Shown piece after piece: positions 38,101 to 49,817 of a stretch of DNA of 64,000 nucleotides (positions are counted from its first letter, which is position 1; every line of letters starts with the position of its first letter). The notes beneath the pieces were generated by a model. It searched no databases. It was not told the origin of the DNA and saw nothing but the letters and a program-made list of their open reading frames with translations. A program made the position numbers and the translations under genes. Origin of the DNA: Paragonimus westermani (taxonomy: Eukaryota; Platyhelminthes; Trematoda; Plagiorchiida; Troglotrematidae); contig QNGE01000404.1 in assembly GCA_008508345.1 (NCBI GenBank), positions 210,994-274,993 on the forward strand. Direction: 5' to 3'.

Positions 38101-38380
38101 GTACTAAATCATACGCAAAGCAGCGCTCCGCCTGTTTAAGCAGGTTGCACCTGTTTCCAGCATAAAATCTCCCGAATTCTTGTGCCGCATCAACGGGACT
38201 TAAATTGGTTGGGATAGACCGACTAACAGGGTTTCTTAGTGTTAATCTAGGTAGAGATTTGAGCTGTAAGCTTCTGGCAACGAACAAGGTGACAAAGTCA
38301 GTGTGTGAGAGCTTGAGCATACGGCTTTGTGAGTAACACTTGGTAAAGGCCATTGAGTGTTCAGCCTTATCCAGTATAGC
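35200..38380. other. stretch without firm gene
   Basis: Several frames of 60-104 codons overlap on both strands. The most coding-like is 37091-37285, where a segment from about 37113 reads KQTFFSRIFKQKPRPVEITD and further to a GTAAAT donor-like site at 37281. Its phases (2 to 1) do not fit the neighbouring chain. No transposon motif was recognised. Confidence 0.25.
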
Positions 38381-38413
38381 AGAATGGCGTTTTTACCTGA
38401 AAGCCAAATGACC

Positions 38414-38490
38414 ACTTTTTATTGCTGTTGACCCTTTAACCTGAAGTTGCATAAGTAACCTTTTATTGCTTCTGACCACTTGACCTTGCG
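38414..38490 (+). repeat. two imperfect direct repeats of about 35 bases
   Basis: CTTTTTATTGCTGTTGACCC (38414 on) and CCTTTTATTGCTTCTGACCA (38459 on) begin two consecutive units that share TTTTATTGCT-TTGACC and a following TGACCTTGCG / AACCTGAAGTTGC part. A decayed local duplication with no known role. Confidence 0.45.
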
Positions 38491-38941
38491 TTTGATTGGC
38501 TACTGATTGTTATTTTCTCAAATATGAATGAGTCGGTGAGGGTCATCTAGTGAGCTTCGATTTGACTGGTTATGCATTGCCGACTTTGACCACTGATTTA
38601 CTGTTTTTAGCTTGATACACCGACCATGGCTACGTTCACGTCTCCTCAATAATCCCATCGTCCAGTTTGATGCGTTTGTTTGTTGAGCAGGTTGATTACT
38701 TCCAGAAATTCTTCTGTAATTCTGACGTTTATCTGAACAAGGGCTTCTGCGTTGTCCACATTTAACGTGTTTCCATTTTTTTCTCGTTGACAGAAATCAA
38801 CGAAAATTAATTACATCTCTTGATGGCTAATTCGTGTTCACGTGGCCATGCAACTAGTTTCTATCTGGTTTGTTCAGTGAAGTTCTTTCGTCTCTGTTGC
38901 ATTCGATTTCTTACACCAGTGAACTTGCGTTTCCTTTTCAG

Positions 38942-39040
38942 CAATGATAATATTATTTGCATAGCTACTTTCAGTTTGTGTAATATCACGTTGCCTTGTG
39001 GTTGCAGAAGTCTTGCAGTTGTTATCATTATGCCTTCGAG
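38942..39040 (+). CDS. candidate cysteine-rich exon
   Basis: A 99-base segment, phase 2 to 2, follows a strong acceptor (GCGTTTCCTTTTCAG) and ends at TCGAG|GTACGG. The translation runs NDNIICIATFSLCNITLPCG, then CRSLAVVIIMPS, with four cysteines. NIT is a possible N-glycosylation site. Its entry phase matches the exit of the EGF-like exon at 33651, and its exit phase matches the entry of 41187. This supports one extracellular product. The family was not identified. Confidence 0.33.
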
Positions 39041-41186
39041 GTACGGTAGTTCAATAGTGCCTTACTGATTGTTCCGTAAATTTTCTCTTTGTAATAGTCT
39101 ACGCCTAATTAAGTCTTGTAGATATGTATTACGAAAAAATATCCGTCGAAATAATCGATCCTCTGCTGTTTTGAGTTATACAATGGTGCGTTGTGTTTAT
39201 GCTATCCTGAGCTGAGTTCAAATACTACTCTTTTGTAGCCATTTTGGTCGTTCTTACGGATTTGGACTACATGTGATGGTTTCCATCAAGTTCTCCAATG
39301 AATAATACATCCAAGAAAGTCTATTCTATAGTTGTTTTCAAACTCTGTTTTGAATTCCATGTCGTTGAAATTGCCGTCGAATTGTTTTTATGTATCTCTT
39401 TTCTCTTAGCGTTCGAGTACTACTGGTTTATAGCTAACGCATATCGAGAACTTTCGATAATCTTTGACTGTGCGACGCTTTCCAGCATTTGCGTGATTGG
39501 AGGTGAAACAAACAACTATAATTAGCCAACGGTACTGCGATTACAGTGTTACATACAACTGCCAACAGGCAACTAACAGAATAGAAATGTTTTAGCACGT
39601 TTTCACTGACTTACGATGATTTCGATTGCCAACCTGTTAGAGAAACAAACCATTGACACAACTTTATGTTATAACCTCGACTGACTAAGTCTACGATAGA
39701 CCCTGATAACTTGTTCCAACAAGCACACGTCCGGATACCGGAAGAATCCAGTCAAACAGCCTACATAATAGTGTTTCAATGAGTTACTCATCGGACGGCT
39801 GTATCAGCTAGAGATAGGTATTGTTTTAGGCAGAGACGGAGGTTGATGCAAAAGTCCATGTGCCCTGATTGTTCCGCTTGTGAACTGCCGATAACGCGTT
39901 TAGGACTGTTCAAGTTTGTGCAACGAATGAAGCAATGTAGTCCACTTTCTTGCCTCATATTGCGACTTCACAGTAACACTGATGTCCCAGACGAAACAGT
40001 GATGGCAAGTTAGGATAATCAGCAGAGAGTGGGGATGTGCCGTCGATAAACAAACTGAGCGGAACTGTCCGAGCAGTTTAATATGTAACTCGTGCACCGA
40101 ACTCACTCCCTTCGTCGTTGGTATAGTATTATAGTAAAAGTCAAGGGTACTTGAGTCTGTTGTCCACAATTGTCATTCACGGCTAGTGATATTCAACTAT
40201 TCGTTTCTACAAAGGTTATCAACACAATCCACGGATGTACATGTATTACTATGCATTCGACCATTGTGATCGGAAGCACGTGTTGTGTAGCCTATACGCA
40301 TGAAAGTTTTCCCTCTCTTTACAGGTACGTATTTCCTCTGTCCTTAAGCTTGAATGGTCTAAATCTTAGTATCGTCGACATATGATGATGACGAAGAAAT
40401 TATAAACTGTTCATGTCCTCTCACCGGCAAAGTGAGAAAAACGTTCCCTTATATGTTGCCAGTCACACGATCTCAGTTAGGAAATGCTCCACCGAATACA
40501 CGCAGTGAGGTGACGCGATGAGGACAAAGTGTCCAACTTTGTCCAGCGCCACGGATTAGTTGAAAATAGATAATTTTTCAATCCCGTTAATTCGATCTAA
40601 TGATAGTTACGCAACCGAAACCCCTTGTGACGGCCATTTAATGAAACGATACGCACATGAACTCCAGAGGAGTGCGAAGTGTGATTGTGGCAGACTAACA
40701 GTGTGTTGCTGAGTACTTCGTGCTTCCGGTGGAATTGGGTCAAACTCTTCTGTCTGTCTGCGATGATCTCACTGAGAACCATGTAAAGCCAACGTGTTCA
40801 GTATGCCTGACCGTGAGAATCGAATTAACTACTCATATCTCATTAACGCTATCTTCTCCTCGGGTCTCCTCCTTGAGAAAAAGTGTGAAACACTAGGAAA
40901 ACTGTTGCGCGTGCATTTTAAAACCTCCGCTAACGTTTATTTTCTAATCTGTTACCTCAGGTTGTCCACCTACTTAATACTGAATGTGTAACGTACAACG
41001 CTATCAATCACGGAAAGTTAAAACAATTTTACTGACGCACTTGTTTGAACCACCACTACTCATCAGTGATTGATTGAACTATCTTAAAAACTCTGTCGAT
41101 TTGACGCACACATGTTTTTAACTTGACTTTGTGAAGGTTGCCACCTCATTTTTTAATCTGTTGATACACTTGGATTCTTTGTTTAG

Positions 41187-41336
41187 CCGCGTTTCTTCTC
41201 TGATTTCCACCTGTGAGGAAGTTACATGTGACCGTTGTCCTTGTGTGTGGATTACCATTCGCCAGAGTTGTAACCGTCCAAACCTTCCGAATTTAAAAAG
41301 AACCCGAAAGAGAACACCGTGTGGAGAATGGTTTCC
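41187..41336 (+). CDS. candidate exon, cysteine-rich, weakly TSP1-like
   Basis: A 150-base symmetric exon (phase 2 to 2) lies between GGATTCTTTGTTTAG and a GTGAGT donor. The frame stops immediately after that donor, so splicing there is required. The translation contains TCEEVTCDRCPCVWITIRQS followed by CNRPNLPN and a basic KRTRKRT stretch. The C-x(10)-C spacing, the Arg before CNRP and the following prolines recall a thrombospondin type 1 repeat. The usual tryptophans and glycines around the first cysteines are absent, so this is a weak analogy. A plain unknown cysteine-rich module is equally possible. Confidence 0.4.
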
Positions 41337-41587
41337 GTGAGTGACCTCAAGTTGACCGGATACAGATCAGGAAGGTTCGACCAGTATGCAACGAACTATA
41401 TGAAGGTGAGCAAAACGAGGTACTGTTCCCCACAATCTGAGTTACATTCTTGCAGATCGTACCTTCAGTGGCTAAAATAGACGAAAAATCGGCCAGTATT
41501 CGTAATCGATATAGGTGGTTCCGTAATTGCCCATATTCGCCGTTCTCTAAATCATAGCGTCGATAAAATCCGGCAGATATCTTTCAG

Positions 41588-41636
41588 TTTTCGTTCATCA
41601 AAAACTGGATTGGCTATACTACAGTATCTTGCCCTC
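41588..41636 (+). CDS. candidate small exon
   Basis: A 49-base segment lies between CAGATATCTTTCAG and a GTGAGT donor, phase 2 to 0, translating as FRSSKTGLAILQYLAL. An alternative acceptor 11 bases earlier would give phase 2 to 2 and a different peptide. Only a 64-base intron separates it from the next candidate. The phase fits the preceding exon at 41187-41336. Confidence 0.3.
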
Positions 41637-41700
41637 GTGAGTGTTCGATCATACATGAGTGTTATCGTCTACATCACCTGTTGCTGCGTATTTCTTTCAG

Positions 41701-41722
41701 TCATCAGCCATACTGTTCAAAG
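41701..41722 (+). CDS. candidate 22-base microexon
   Basis: TCATCAGCCATACTGTTCAA plus AG sits between one of the strongest acceptors in the window (TGCGTATTTCTTTCAG) and AAAG|GTAGGT. It reads SSAILFK in phase 0 to 1. Neighbouring candidates at 41636 (exit phase 0) and 44561 (entry phase 1) match on both sides. Microexons are known in flatworm genes for secreted proteins, but a segment this short carries almost no coding evidence of its own. Confidence 0.28.
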
Positions 41723-41739
41723 GTAGGTTTCTTGAAATA

Positions 41740-44540
41740 AGTTTTTGTGGATCATTTTGAAATCTGCCTTTACTCTTCTCTGGTGCATGAAAGAGTGGAC
41801 TGAACAACCATATCAAAATTGTAAAACAAGTTGCAAAAAAATTTTCAAAGCACTAATTTCATTCTTGTCCAGAAATTCAAACACCATGGCGAGCATCTGT
41901 TGTGAATCCTAAAGGACCATGCAATAGGAAAGCTTAACTGGTAAGCATCAGTGTCTACACCAAGTGGCCGGATGTCCACATTATATGACAACTGAATACA
42001 AAATACGCTACACAAGCTATCTGAACTCGTTGGCTATTCCGCTTGTCAGAGACGTCGGTTACGCACAACTTTACTGTACCTACTGCATCTTTTAACAACA
42101 GCGTCAACTTCTAAACCTCCTACACTTGTAACCTAAAGCTTATGACAAATAACAATAAGTCTGGCAAGCTTTAAAGCTTTGTGAACATCTTCAACCCAAC
42201 ACTGCTAAAAACCCTGGAAGGGTCATCTTGTGTCGAATGTTACAAAGCCCCTTGACAGACTAGCAGATAGTCTTAAACCCTAACGTTCCAGAAAATAAGT
42301 GGTCACTAGAATTTCTGTTCAGTCGAAAACTGGAGACTAAGCTGAACATCATAATCCCTGTATCGAAAAGGAGAAAGTGCAACGGAAGAATGGAAAAAAT
42401 TGTAGCAGAACATGCTTTTTAATCGAAGAATCTATCCTTTTAAGCACATTCATCGTGCTATATTGATCTTCTGGTAACAAAGACCAGTAATCAATAAGTT
42501 GTGGACACCATAAAAACCAGATTTTTCTGAACAGAGAGGATGCGCTGTATAATCGAGAAGAACCAACTCGTCAACTTGATATGCTACGGCGAAGCGTGTC
42601 TTCCTAAAACCAGACTGTAAACTGAAATAAAATTGCGCTCATCAAGATGCACAGAAGACAAGTTTTATATGGGAAGTAGTAGGCAAACAGAAGATTGATA
42701 AATAGCATTCAAGTCGTTCCCTTAAACCTCTTTAACGGCTGAGCTGAATAGGTTTCCATCAAAGACGCCAGGGATCATTATTTTATCCCTCAGAAACGCC
42801 GTCTTTCTGAGAAAACGGCTTTAATCAAGCAAAGTGAGCAAAAAATTCGAGATGACCTTCAGTATTTTTGTAAGTACCCGGTTTGTAATCTCCCTGTTCG
42901 TCGGTAACTTGTGATCCTTGACTACTGTTTTCAGTAGTCTTTTTTGAGAGAGTTTGTCGGCTACCATTCACCCTATTAACAGCAATATAATTTTCGTCTT
43001 ACTGCACATGTTTTCCGACGGAACACATCTTTTTGATTCAGTTGGTTCTTGATGAGCGCGGTCAGATCCATCATTATTGGGGGAAATGCTTACCGTTTTG
43101 TTTGCCTGAAGGGAGAAATTGAAGTTTAATCGAAAAGTTGCTCTATTTTTTAAATGTCCCGCGTCTACCGGCTTTGTACACATTTTATTTCTCCACGTTC
43201 GGTTGGAGCAAGTTTTGTTCATTAAAAATGTTGTTATGCAAGTGCACTTTGTTGGCGTCGTGAAATTACAAACGATCTAGAAAGGCAAATGTTTGCTCGG
43301 TATGTTAGTCAGACACACGTACATCGTAGTGACCAGGCTGTACTACCAGGCTGATTTGTGTAGAGTTCGACTTGCATATAACACAGCTGTACGGAACTCT
43401 CTATTTGGTCTGAGTTGTTTTTACTCGGGCCCTCGGTTTTTAAGCAACCCGGCTGTTCCTACCTAGGTGAAGTGATTGCTTTAGCTTGCAGTACTGGTAG
43501 GGGGCGCCAACGTAAAAGGAAAAGCCACCGGTTACATTCTTCTGCTTTCATACTGTGCGTCATCCAAAAACATTTGGCTGTAGTTAAAAATGTGACAAAT
43601 CACATACTTACCGGTTATAATTTTGTGTGATTTGGAGACCTGGCTTCTTTTAAAGGACCATATTTTCAGTTTGGATTGCTCTCCATATAATAACTAAGCT
43701 CCAAAAATATGCATCGATATTTCACGTGTTGTGGCAACCCACTAGGGTGTATTTCTCGAAAAGCTAGATGGTCGATAAAGCAACAGGGTGGAACTATACA
43801 TGTGCATCGTTCCCACCGTGTGTTCATTATTGAAGATGAGAATTTACCGTATCAGATCATGTGATACGGATCTTCAATGGTCAAACGGCGGAACAGCTTC
43901 GAAGTCAAGAGACACCGGATAATGATTTGATCAAAATTTACAGATGTCACCAGTCCGATTCAATAGCTTGTGATAATTCATCTCACAACTTAGAAAAACC
44001 ACTCGATCACTGAGGCTATTGCCGTATAAAATGCACCTCAGTAACACTTTCATCAGTACATACGCAACTGACTGTATCTTCATCAGTTTGATTGTTCCTT
44101 TCGTTAGGCTTTTTGTTCCACGAGTAATCTCCGTGACAGCTGCGGTGAATAGTGGTTCATTTCAGTCGAACAGCTTCAGTATCGTTAGCATGGCGGTGTT
44201 CCTAGAGACGTCGTTGTCACTGAATGAAAGAATTTTCCCATTTCCCCACCATAATCTATTATCACAGGAGGGTTCCTTGGAGTAAACAGAACATGTTCTC
44301 CATGTCTCAACAAACAGCTGGTATACTAGTTAGTGTTATCTCCATTCTAGGTGGTACAAACCAAATGAGCGTCCATGCTGGCTAAAGATATTACCCGAAC
44401 GGGTGTAACCATTTGTACAATAAAACCTTTTTCAGTAAACAAGGTAGGCGGGGGAAACTCCGGTGTTGTAAAAGTATTCTGCAACTTGAGAGCGCGAACC
44501 GATTTTTATACTGGCTGACCTGGCAGTTTATCCCAGTTGG
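41740..44540. other. presumed intron
   Basis: This is about 2.8 kb between two phase-compatible candidate exons. It holds no recognised repeat apart from a small hairpin at 43847-43869. Short frames at 43415-43630 and 44019-44285 lack convincing splice borders. Confidence 0.3.
43832..43875. repeat. inverted repeat able to form a hairpin
   Basis: CCGTATCA (43847-43854) and TGATACGG (43862-43869) are exact complements around a seven-base loop. An outer pair GAAGAT / ATCTTC (43832-43837 and 43870-43875) extends the dyad with an internal bulge. Within a presumed intron; no function is suggested by its context. Confidence 0.55.
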
Positions 44541-44560
44541 TTTGGTCTACCTTCCTTTAG

Positions 44561-44593
44561 CAAAGAAGCTAACGCTGATCTTCACAGTTGAAG
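44561..44593 (+). CDS. candidate 33-base microexon
   Basis: A symmetric segment (phase 1 to 1) lies between GGTCTACCTTCCTTTAG and GAAG|GTGAGA, reading KKLTLIFTVE. Both splice sites are good. The entry phase follows the 41701 microexon and the exit phase fits 47328. It has no independent coding evidence because of its length. Confidence 0.3.
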
Positions 44594-45365
44594 GTGAGAC
44601 GGACTCTTGGAGCCAATTAATATGATGGCAGCGATACGCTTGCGGTATTGATTGATACAACCAGTATGGTTAATTTTGACGGTGACTAATAGATATCAGT
44701 GTTATTTTGACTCAGTTGACATTCTTCTTGATTAAACGGTCCTCTGAAGTTGACTGCAGTTAATTTGGTCTTTCTGTCTCAGTGGGGTTTCACTCGTACA
44801 ATATGAAGCCCGGCTACTCTGGATGAACTACTTAAGTCGTTATTGAACACGCAACTCCTAGTGTCAGCTTTTAGTAACAATGATACAAAAGAGGAATAAT
44901 CATGTATTTTCTAGAGAGGAGGAAAACATTTCACCATACACAATGTAAAGATTGAAGCGTTAGTTGTTTGAAATGCGCGCTAAGAATATCGATTAATCAA
45001 TTGGTATACCCAGTATGGTTTGCGGATACCAAAGCTGACTAGCTTGAAAGTACACAAATAAAGCTTTATTAGAATGGCACAGAAACGCTCATAACCATAT
45101 CGACTCTGTATATCATATCACTACTCCTACTCAGGGCCATTGTGCTCAGAGCGAATGTGACTGCCTGCCCAAAGGAGGCTGACGGATACTCCAGTGAAAT
45201 AGCGTATATAATACCCTACCCATGACCTGTCAGTGAGGTGCGTAGGGTTAACGAGCTTCAGTAATACGTCTTTTGGCCACCACAAAGACAAGTTCGTTGA
45301 CGGTCTGAGGTTACTTACATGCACCAAGGAATTTAGCTTACGTAAATAAAATTCCATTCAAATTC

Positions 45366-45604
45366 TTATAGACCTTCCAGTCAGCCGTTTTCGAAGAAAC
45401 AGCTAAACCCTGGTTTACTCTTGTTAAATTTCTTTAGTACTGCCTATCTTTGCGATGACGCGAACTAGAATTCCAAACATATTTCCGTGAGGCGACTACT
45501 TTGATCTTTGAGTGATTAGCCTCAGATTAGACATGATCTAATCATCACACCCGAAATTATGGCAACACCAGTTTGTGAGTAGTGCTCAAGTTACCCGATT
45601 GCCT
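45366..45604 (-). mobile_element. tRNA-headed SINE, strongly diverged copy
   Basis: Minus orientation. The + strand shows AGACCTTCCAGTCAGCCG and TTTTCGAAGAAACAGCTA (body complement), then a decayed box-B complement (AACTAGAATTCCAAAC, about 45465), the box-A region, ATGATCTAATCATC and finally GTGCTCAAGTTACCCGATTG (45584 on), the leader end. Order and spacing follow the 49.8 kb copy over its whole length. The sequence after 45604 also resembles what follows the head ends of the 49.8 and 60.4 kb copies. Confidence 0.62.
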
Positions 45605-46683
45605 AGTGTGGATATACGGCTGTTTTGTTTCCTTCACATTTACTCCACGACAATGACTAAGTTGAAAACATTAAAATATTAAATGTGTGCGACATTCTGG
45701 TTAATTGCGAATGACAGACAATTTTATATTTGAGATGAAGTTTACGTCCTTCACCGGTGATCTCAGCTTTCGCTTACATATAGGCTTTAAAGCCAACTCG
45801 TTTTCAGTTTAGGCATAGAAAGTTCAAGAATTAAATTGCTTGCATTGTTAACACGCTTTTTTAACTCAATGTTTCCATCGGTGTGCTATAGCAAACCATT
45901 GGTGAGAATCCCCGACATGTTCAGCTTGAAACGGTCGATTAAGGAAAACACAAGTAACTTGTGGAATTCGTCGGGAGCCAGAATGTTCGGAACAACTTGC
46001 AAAAAATTCTTCACGAAACCGAGCATTTTTCTGTTGGCACTAAGAGGATACTTGATTTAATTCCTCCATATCATACAGGTCACGTAGCCCATATCTCCAG
46101 AAATTTGTGGAAACCCCATAGTAATAATTAATTACATAACTGGTTTATGGGTTAAGAAATAATTACATTTGAAGTTCGACTCTCCGTAACCTAATTCAAC
46201 CAAACATTCTGAACGTCACTAAGGACACACTGAATATTTCTCAACTTAGCCCGTTATTTCGTTCACTGTTTGCGTTTATATTTCATCACGTCCTATTTTA
46301 GAACACACCTTTGGCAAACTGTCAGTTACGACGGGACAAACGACAAGTAAATTCAAACTTCATGTCTTAAAATTTATCCCATTATTTATAAAGGTCAGCA
46401 AATTGATTATTTATTGCCATTTTTTATTCCCTACGAGTGTTTTATTGGTATATACTAAAATGGTTTCAGTGGTTCAATGGCCGATTTCTAAAAACGGTTG
46501 TTTTGCTTATTCTATGTGAGCCTAACATACTAGAGAACAGTGAAGGCTGACATCGTATTAGTCACCTTTAGCTAAATGTTGATGTATCTTTGCAAATGTA
46601 TACAACAGGCCTATCATGCAATCAACGGGAAGGAAGTTGTGCAAAAAGTTGAACTGATAGTGACTGTGGGCTCTGGTACTACT

Positions 46684-46900
46684 GATGAGTAGTGAGGGAT
46701 TTTTATTTTTCCGTAAAAAAAATGAGCATTACCCATAAATTTTCCAGTCAACTCTTTACAAAAAAAAACACCAGACTCGAGTTTCGCCTTAATTAGGGCA
46801 CGTCACTAGCGCATACTCTTGACACGGTCGGTAATTGAACTCTGGCGTTTCCTTCATGGCGTAACCGTAGTGACCATTACGCCACTGACCTTACCTTTGA
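46684..46900 (-). mobile_element. tRNA-headed SINE, diverged copy
   Basis: Minus orientation. The end GATGAGTAGTGAGGG (46684) is followed by two A-rich tracts and the body complement (CACCAGACTCGAGTTTCGCC, 46770 on). Then come the box-B complement (GTAATTGAACTCTGGCG, 46831) and the box-A complement (GTGACCATTACGCCACTGAC, 46872). The head is well preserved. It is followed within about 30 bases by a second head in the opposite orientation. Confidence 0.78.
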
Positions 46901-46919
46901 TAATGTGGCTGGAGGTTCA

Positions 46920-47045
46920 CATATGATTATTCGGTCGTTCTTGGTATGAGGTCACTGTTGCAGTGATCGCTAGACTTGCCTCAGGAAAGCATGGCCGGTT
47001 CTCTAATCCCGGCCAAGTTCTGACCACAGTTCCCATTGCAGCCCA
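46920..47045 (+). mobile_element. SINE head in plus orientation, inverted partner of the previous copy
   Basis: TGATTATTCGGTCGTTCTTG (46923) followed by GTATGAGGTCACTGTTGCAG and a box-B-like TTCTCTAATCCCGGCC (46999) reproduces the SINE leader and head. The body is lost after about 47045. Together with the copy at 46684-46900 it forms a head-to-head pair. Confidence 0.68.
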
Positions 47046-47327
47046 CTTTGTACGTAAAACGTGTTATCTACAATACCCGAATTGAGCAAATACCTCTGAC
47101 GACAATATTTGTATAGATGCTACTCTATCGGTCCTGTGAATCCGTCAGTTTCTGATTACGTAAGTTTAGGCTGCGGTCTCAACGGAGTTTAACAGTACTT
47201 TCTGTCCTCCGTTTTTTCAAACGTTTGGCCTGGTTTTTATGTCCTCCCTACTCTCAACCCTATACAGCATATCATCCCAGTGCACTAATCTGATTCTTGA
47301 TTAACAACGTTGTCTGTCTTCCTTCAG

Positions 47328-47512
47328 ATGTCTTTTCCTTTAAAGATTTCTCACAGGTTTTTCGGCTACATATGCTTAATCCACCTATGTGTTCTGACTA
47401 CACCCCAATGTCTCTCAGCATTACACCTCTGATCTCTTTTGACAAAAAATCCCTGAATCTTCGGGCACAAATTTGTTCAGCTAGAAATTTAGGCGGTCCC
47501 CAACGTGTGTCT
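47328..47512 (+). CDS. candidate exon, unknown extracellular-like protein
   Basis: A 185-base segment, phase 1 to 0, lies between TTGTCTGTCTTCCTTCAG and a GTACGT donor. The translation includes VFSFKDFSQVFRLHMLNPP and later KKSLNLRAQICSARNLGG, with two cysteines and ordinary codon use. It is among the most protein-like stretches on the plus strand. The entry phase matches the exit of 44593 and the exit matches the entry of 48946. I do not recognise a family. Confidence 0.4.
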
Positions 47513-48945
47513 GTACGTCTATACAGTTTTCAAATAGTTTTGATCAATTCGTTGGTGCCAATCAAATGGTTACTAAACCATATCTTTATTCAGATTTCTT
47601 AAGGAGTAGGTGAGGTTTATTTTGTGGACAATATATTCTTTTCCGTCAAACTTCGGTAACATTTCCTGTTGGAAAAAATCAGTACAGCAATCTAAATCCT
47701 TAAAGGATTACACCGCACGTACGTGCTGGCATCCACTTGATCAGCAGCTGAGCCTGTTCGGACTGTCACAAAGATGAATTATATAACCGGGAATACAGAA
47801 CCAGGGTGGCTGTCTTGGCGTCGGTGACAGTCGGGAAATTAATCAAACTGAACTACCAGACTTTGTTCCGCTTCGTTATTTTTCCGTCCACACGCGGCAG
47901 TGTAGTAAACTCTGGATAGAAAACTTTCTTTCGCTTTATAGTATTCGTCAGGCGGTCTAATCTGACATGGCTTATTGTAAACACTGTCATAAGGAAATTT
48001 GCTCTATTGTTCGACTACTTAATACGTACGTTGACTAATCGGTGCTTTCTTTTGTGGGACAAACTTAGTATTCAGACTGGTTAGTAACAATGCTGACAGT
48101 CACAAAGACGGATAAACAGTAGATAATCAAACATAAATTAGATCAAATGCATATATCCTTATCATTAAAACAGTCATTGAGGTTGTACCGGGAAATCGCT
48201 CGTTTCAGGTACTAATATTGAATCGATTCAAGTAAAATGAAATTTGCTGTACTTGGTAGACGAATGCGAAATATATGACATTTCGTCTACAGATCAGGTC
48301 ATGGTAGACCATGTGATCACACCGTGTATTCTTTGGGTGGTGTAGGTAACTAACAGTGTCTTTTTTGAAAATCCTTTCAAATTGTGATCATCTTTCCTTT
48401 ATCTAGATAAAATTTCGGTCGTCATAGAGTTAAAAAAAGGGGGCTTCCAGATAAATTTTGTGTGTAAATGACAGGAAATTCATTAGCGAGATTACAGAAC
48501 ACTTTTGTAGAAAAAATGTTTCATATTAAGGATGGGGAGTAGTTTACGAAACAGTCGAGTTAGTTAATGCACTCAAGTGAGTGAAGTAGAATATTGCAAC
48601 ATCCTATGAGGATCTACCAGAGGATGTTGTATTTATCAATTTTCCGCAGCGCCCAAATATCCTGATACAAGGATGATGTCCAAATTCCGCTAGCTTTGAA
48701 AGAAAAGCCTAGTCAGATCGGTAAGATTTTACAGTACTTTCCAAGACTACTTGTGACATCAGTTCGGGCAGTACAAACGAAGGCAACTGGTCAAGATTCT
48801 GCACTTAACTTCTTAGAGGTTAACAGAGGTGTACAAATCGTAATATCGACCTGTGGAAAATAGTCCTCAGCGCAGCAGACTATATTAATTTGTTGCGGCT
48901 AATGTGATATACTTCTTAAGGCGGTACTATCCCCATACGTTTCAG

Positions 48946-49017
48946 AAATTTTCTCACATGCATGCAGTACACTCAGAATGCACAACAAAGGAAGAAATTA
49001 GGGAGCTGAAGCAACTT
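48946..49017 (+). CDS. candidate exon, 24 codons
   Basis: A 72-base segment, phase 0 to 0, lies between CCCCATACGTTTCAG and a GTAAGA donor. The translation KFSHMHAVHSECTTKEEIRE continues LKQL; its second half looks like a charged helix. Both sites are good and the phases fit the exons on either side. Confidence 0.35.
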
Positions 49018-49139
49018 GTAAGATGTCATACTGGTTCATATGTGCATCGACGATTTCAAGTTGCAACAAACCAACTGATAAGTATTCAGGAGCACATCAG
49101 CGTGCCATGTAAAAATGATGGCTTTGCATTGTGATTCAG

Positions 49140-49195
49140 GTCTCTGGACAAGTGAACAGCCTGAGTATAAAAGACGAGAGGATTCGAGCAGTTTT
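49140..49195 (+). CDS. candidate small exon
   Basis: A 56-base segment, phase 0 to 2, follows GCATTGTGATTCAG and ends at a GTGAGG donor that lies just before an in-frame TGA. It reads VSGQVNSLSIKDERIRAV. The preceding intron is about 120 bases. The exit phase fits the exon at 49630. Confidence 0.3.
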
Positions 49196-49629
49196 GTGAG
49201 GTAATTAGTCGTCAGGTCATTAAAATCACTAGGATTGTCTGCCATTCTTTCACATGAGAAAGTGGATAAGTTACGGAATTAACTAGATAACCGTTTTACG
49301 TTCAAAATCTACAACTCGTAACTAAATACGTCTGAAATGGCCCATGTTTCCAAACAGTTAAACCACCCGGTTTTCTCAACGACATGATCTCATCTGTGGC
49401 AAAGGTGATCGGATGCGAGTGTCAAGCTATTTACGAACGATTTTTTTTATGATGAACTAATGCTGAACTTTTCCGTAGAACTGTTTCCAGTTGACGTAAC
49501 TAGACGTCCTCAACAATATAGAGAGCTTAATTACCCACTCATTTATCACATTCCTCTGTAGGTGGTAAGCACAATAGCATTCATTCGGACTAACTAGAAA
49601 AATACCTTCCAATGTGACCTGTTCCTCAG

Positions 49630-49660
49630 AAGAATGATCCCAAGTGTTGATTGGCCAGTT
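49630..49660 (+). CDS. candidate 31-base microexon
   Basis: Between TGACCTGTTCCTCAG and a perfect GTAAGT donor. Only one of the three phases is open (2 to 0), reading RMIPSVDWPV, and it is the phase required by the neighbours. The following intron would be 44 bases long. Confidence 0.32.
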
Positions 49661-49704
49661 GTAAGTAGATTGTCTCTCGGAACTCAGTTTAACATGATCT
49701 TCAG

Positions 49705-49757
49705 GGTGAACCGGTTTCTAGAAACGACAAATTAAAATGCCCATTTGCTGCTCAAAT
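49705..49757 (+). CDS. candidate small exon
   Basis: A 53-base segment, phase 0 to 2, follows a 44-base intron (acceptor ACATGATCTTCAG) and ends before GTAGCC, a weak donor. It reads GEPVSRNDKLKCPFAAQ. An in-frame TAG lies immediately past the donor. The SINE and LINE copies at 49818-50370 then fall in the next intron. Confidence 0.27.
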
Positions 49758-49817
49758 GTAGCCAACCAGCTTCTTAAAAGTGGATACTTTCTTTCACAAC
49801 TTTCTAAACCAGATCGC

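Noticed and set aside
41050..41075. SINE 3' end remnant (ACTACTCATCAGTGATTG)
   Set aside because: Only about 16 bases match, with no body sequence upstream; too short to call.
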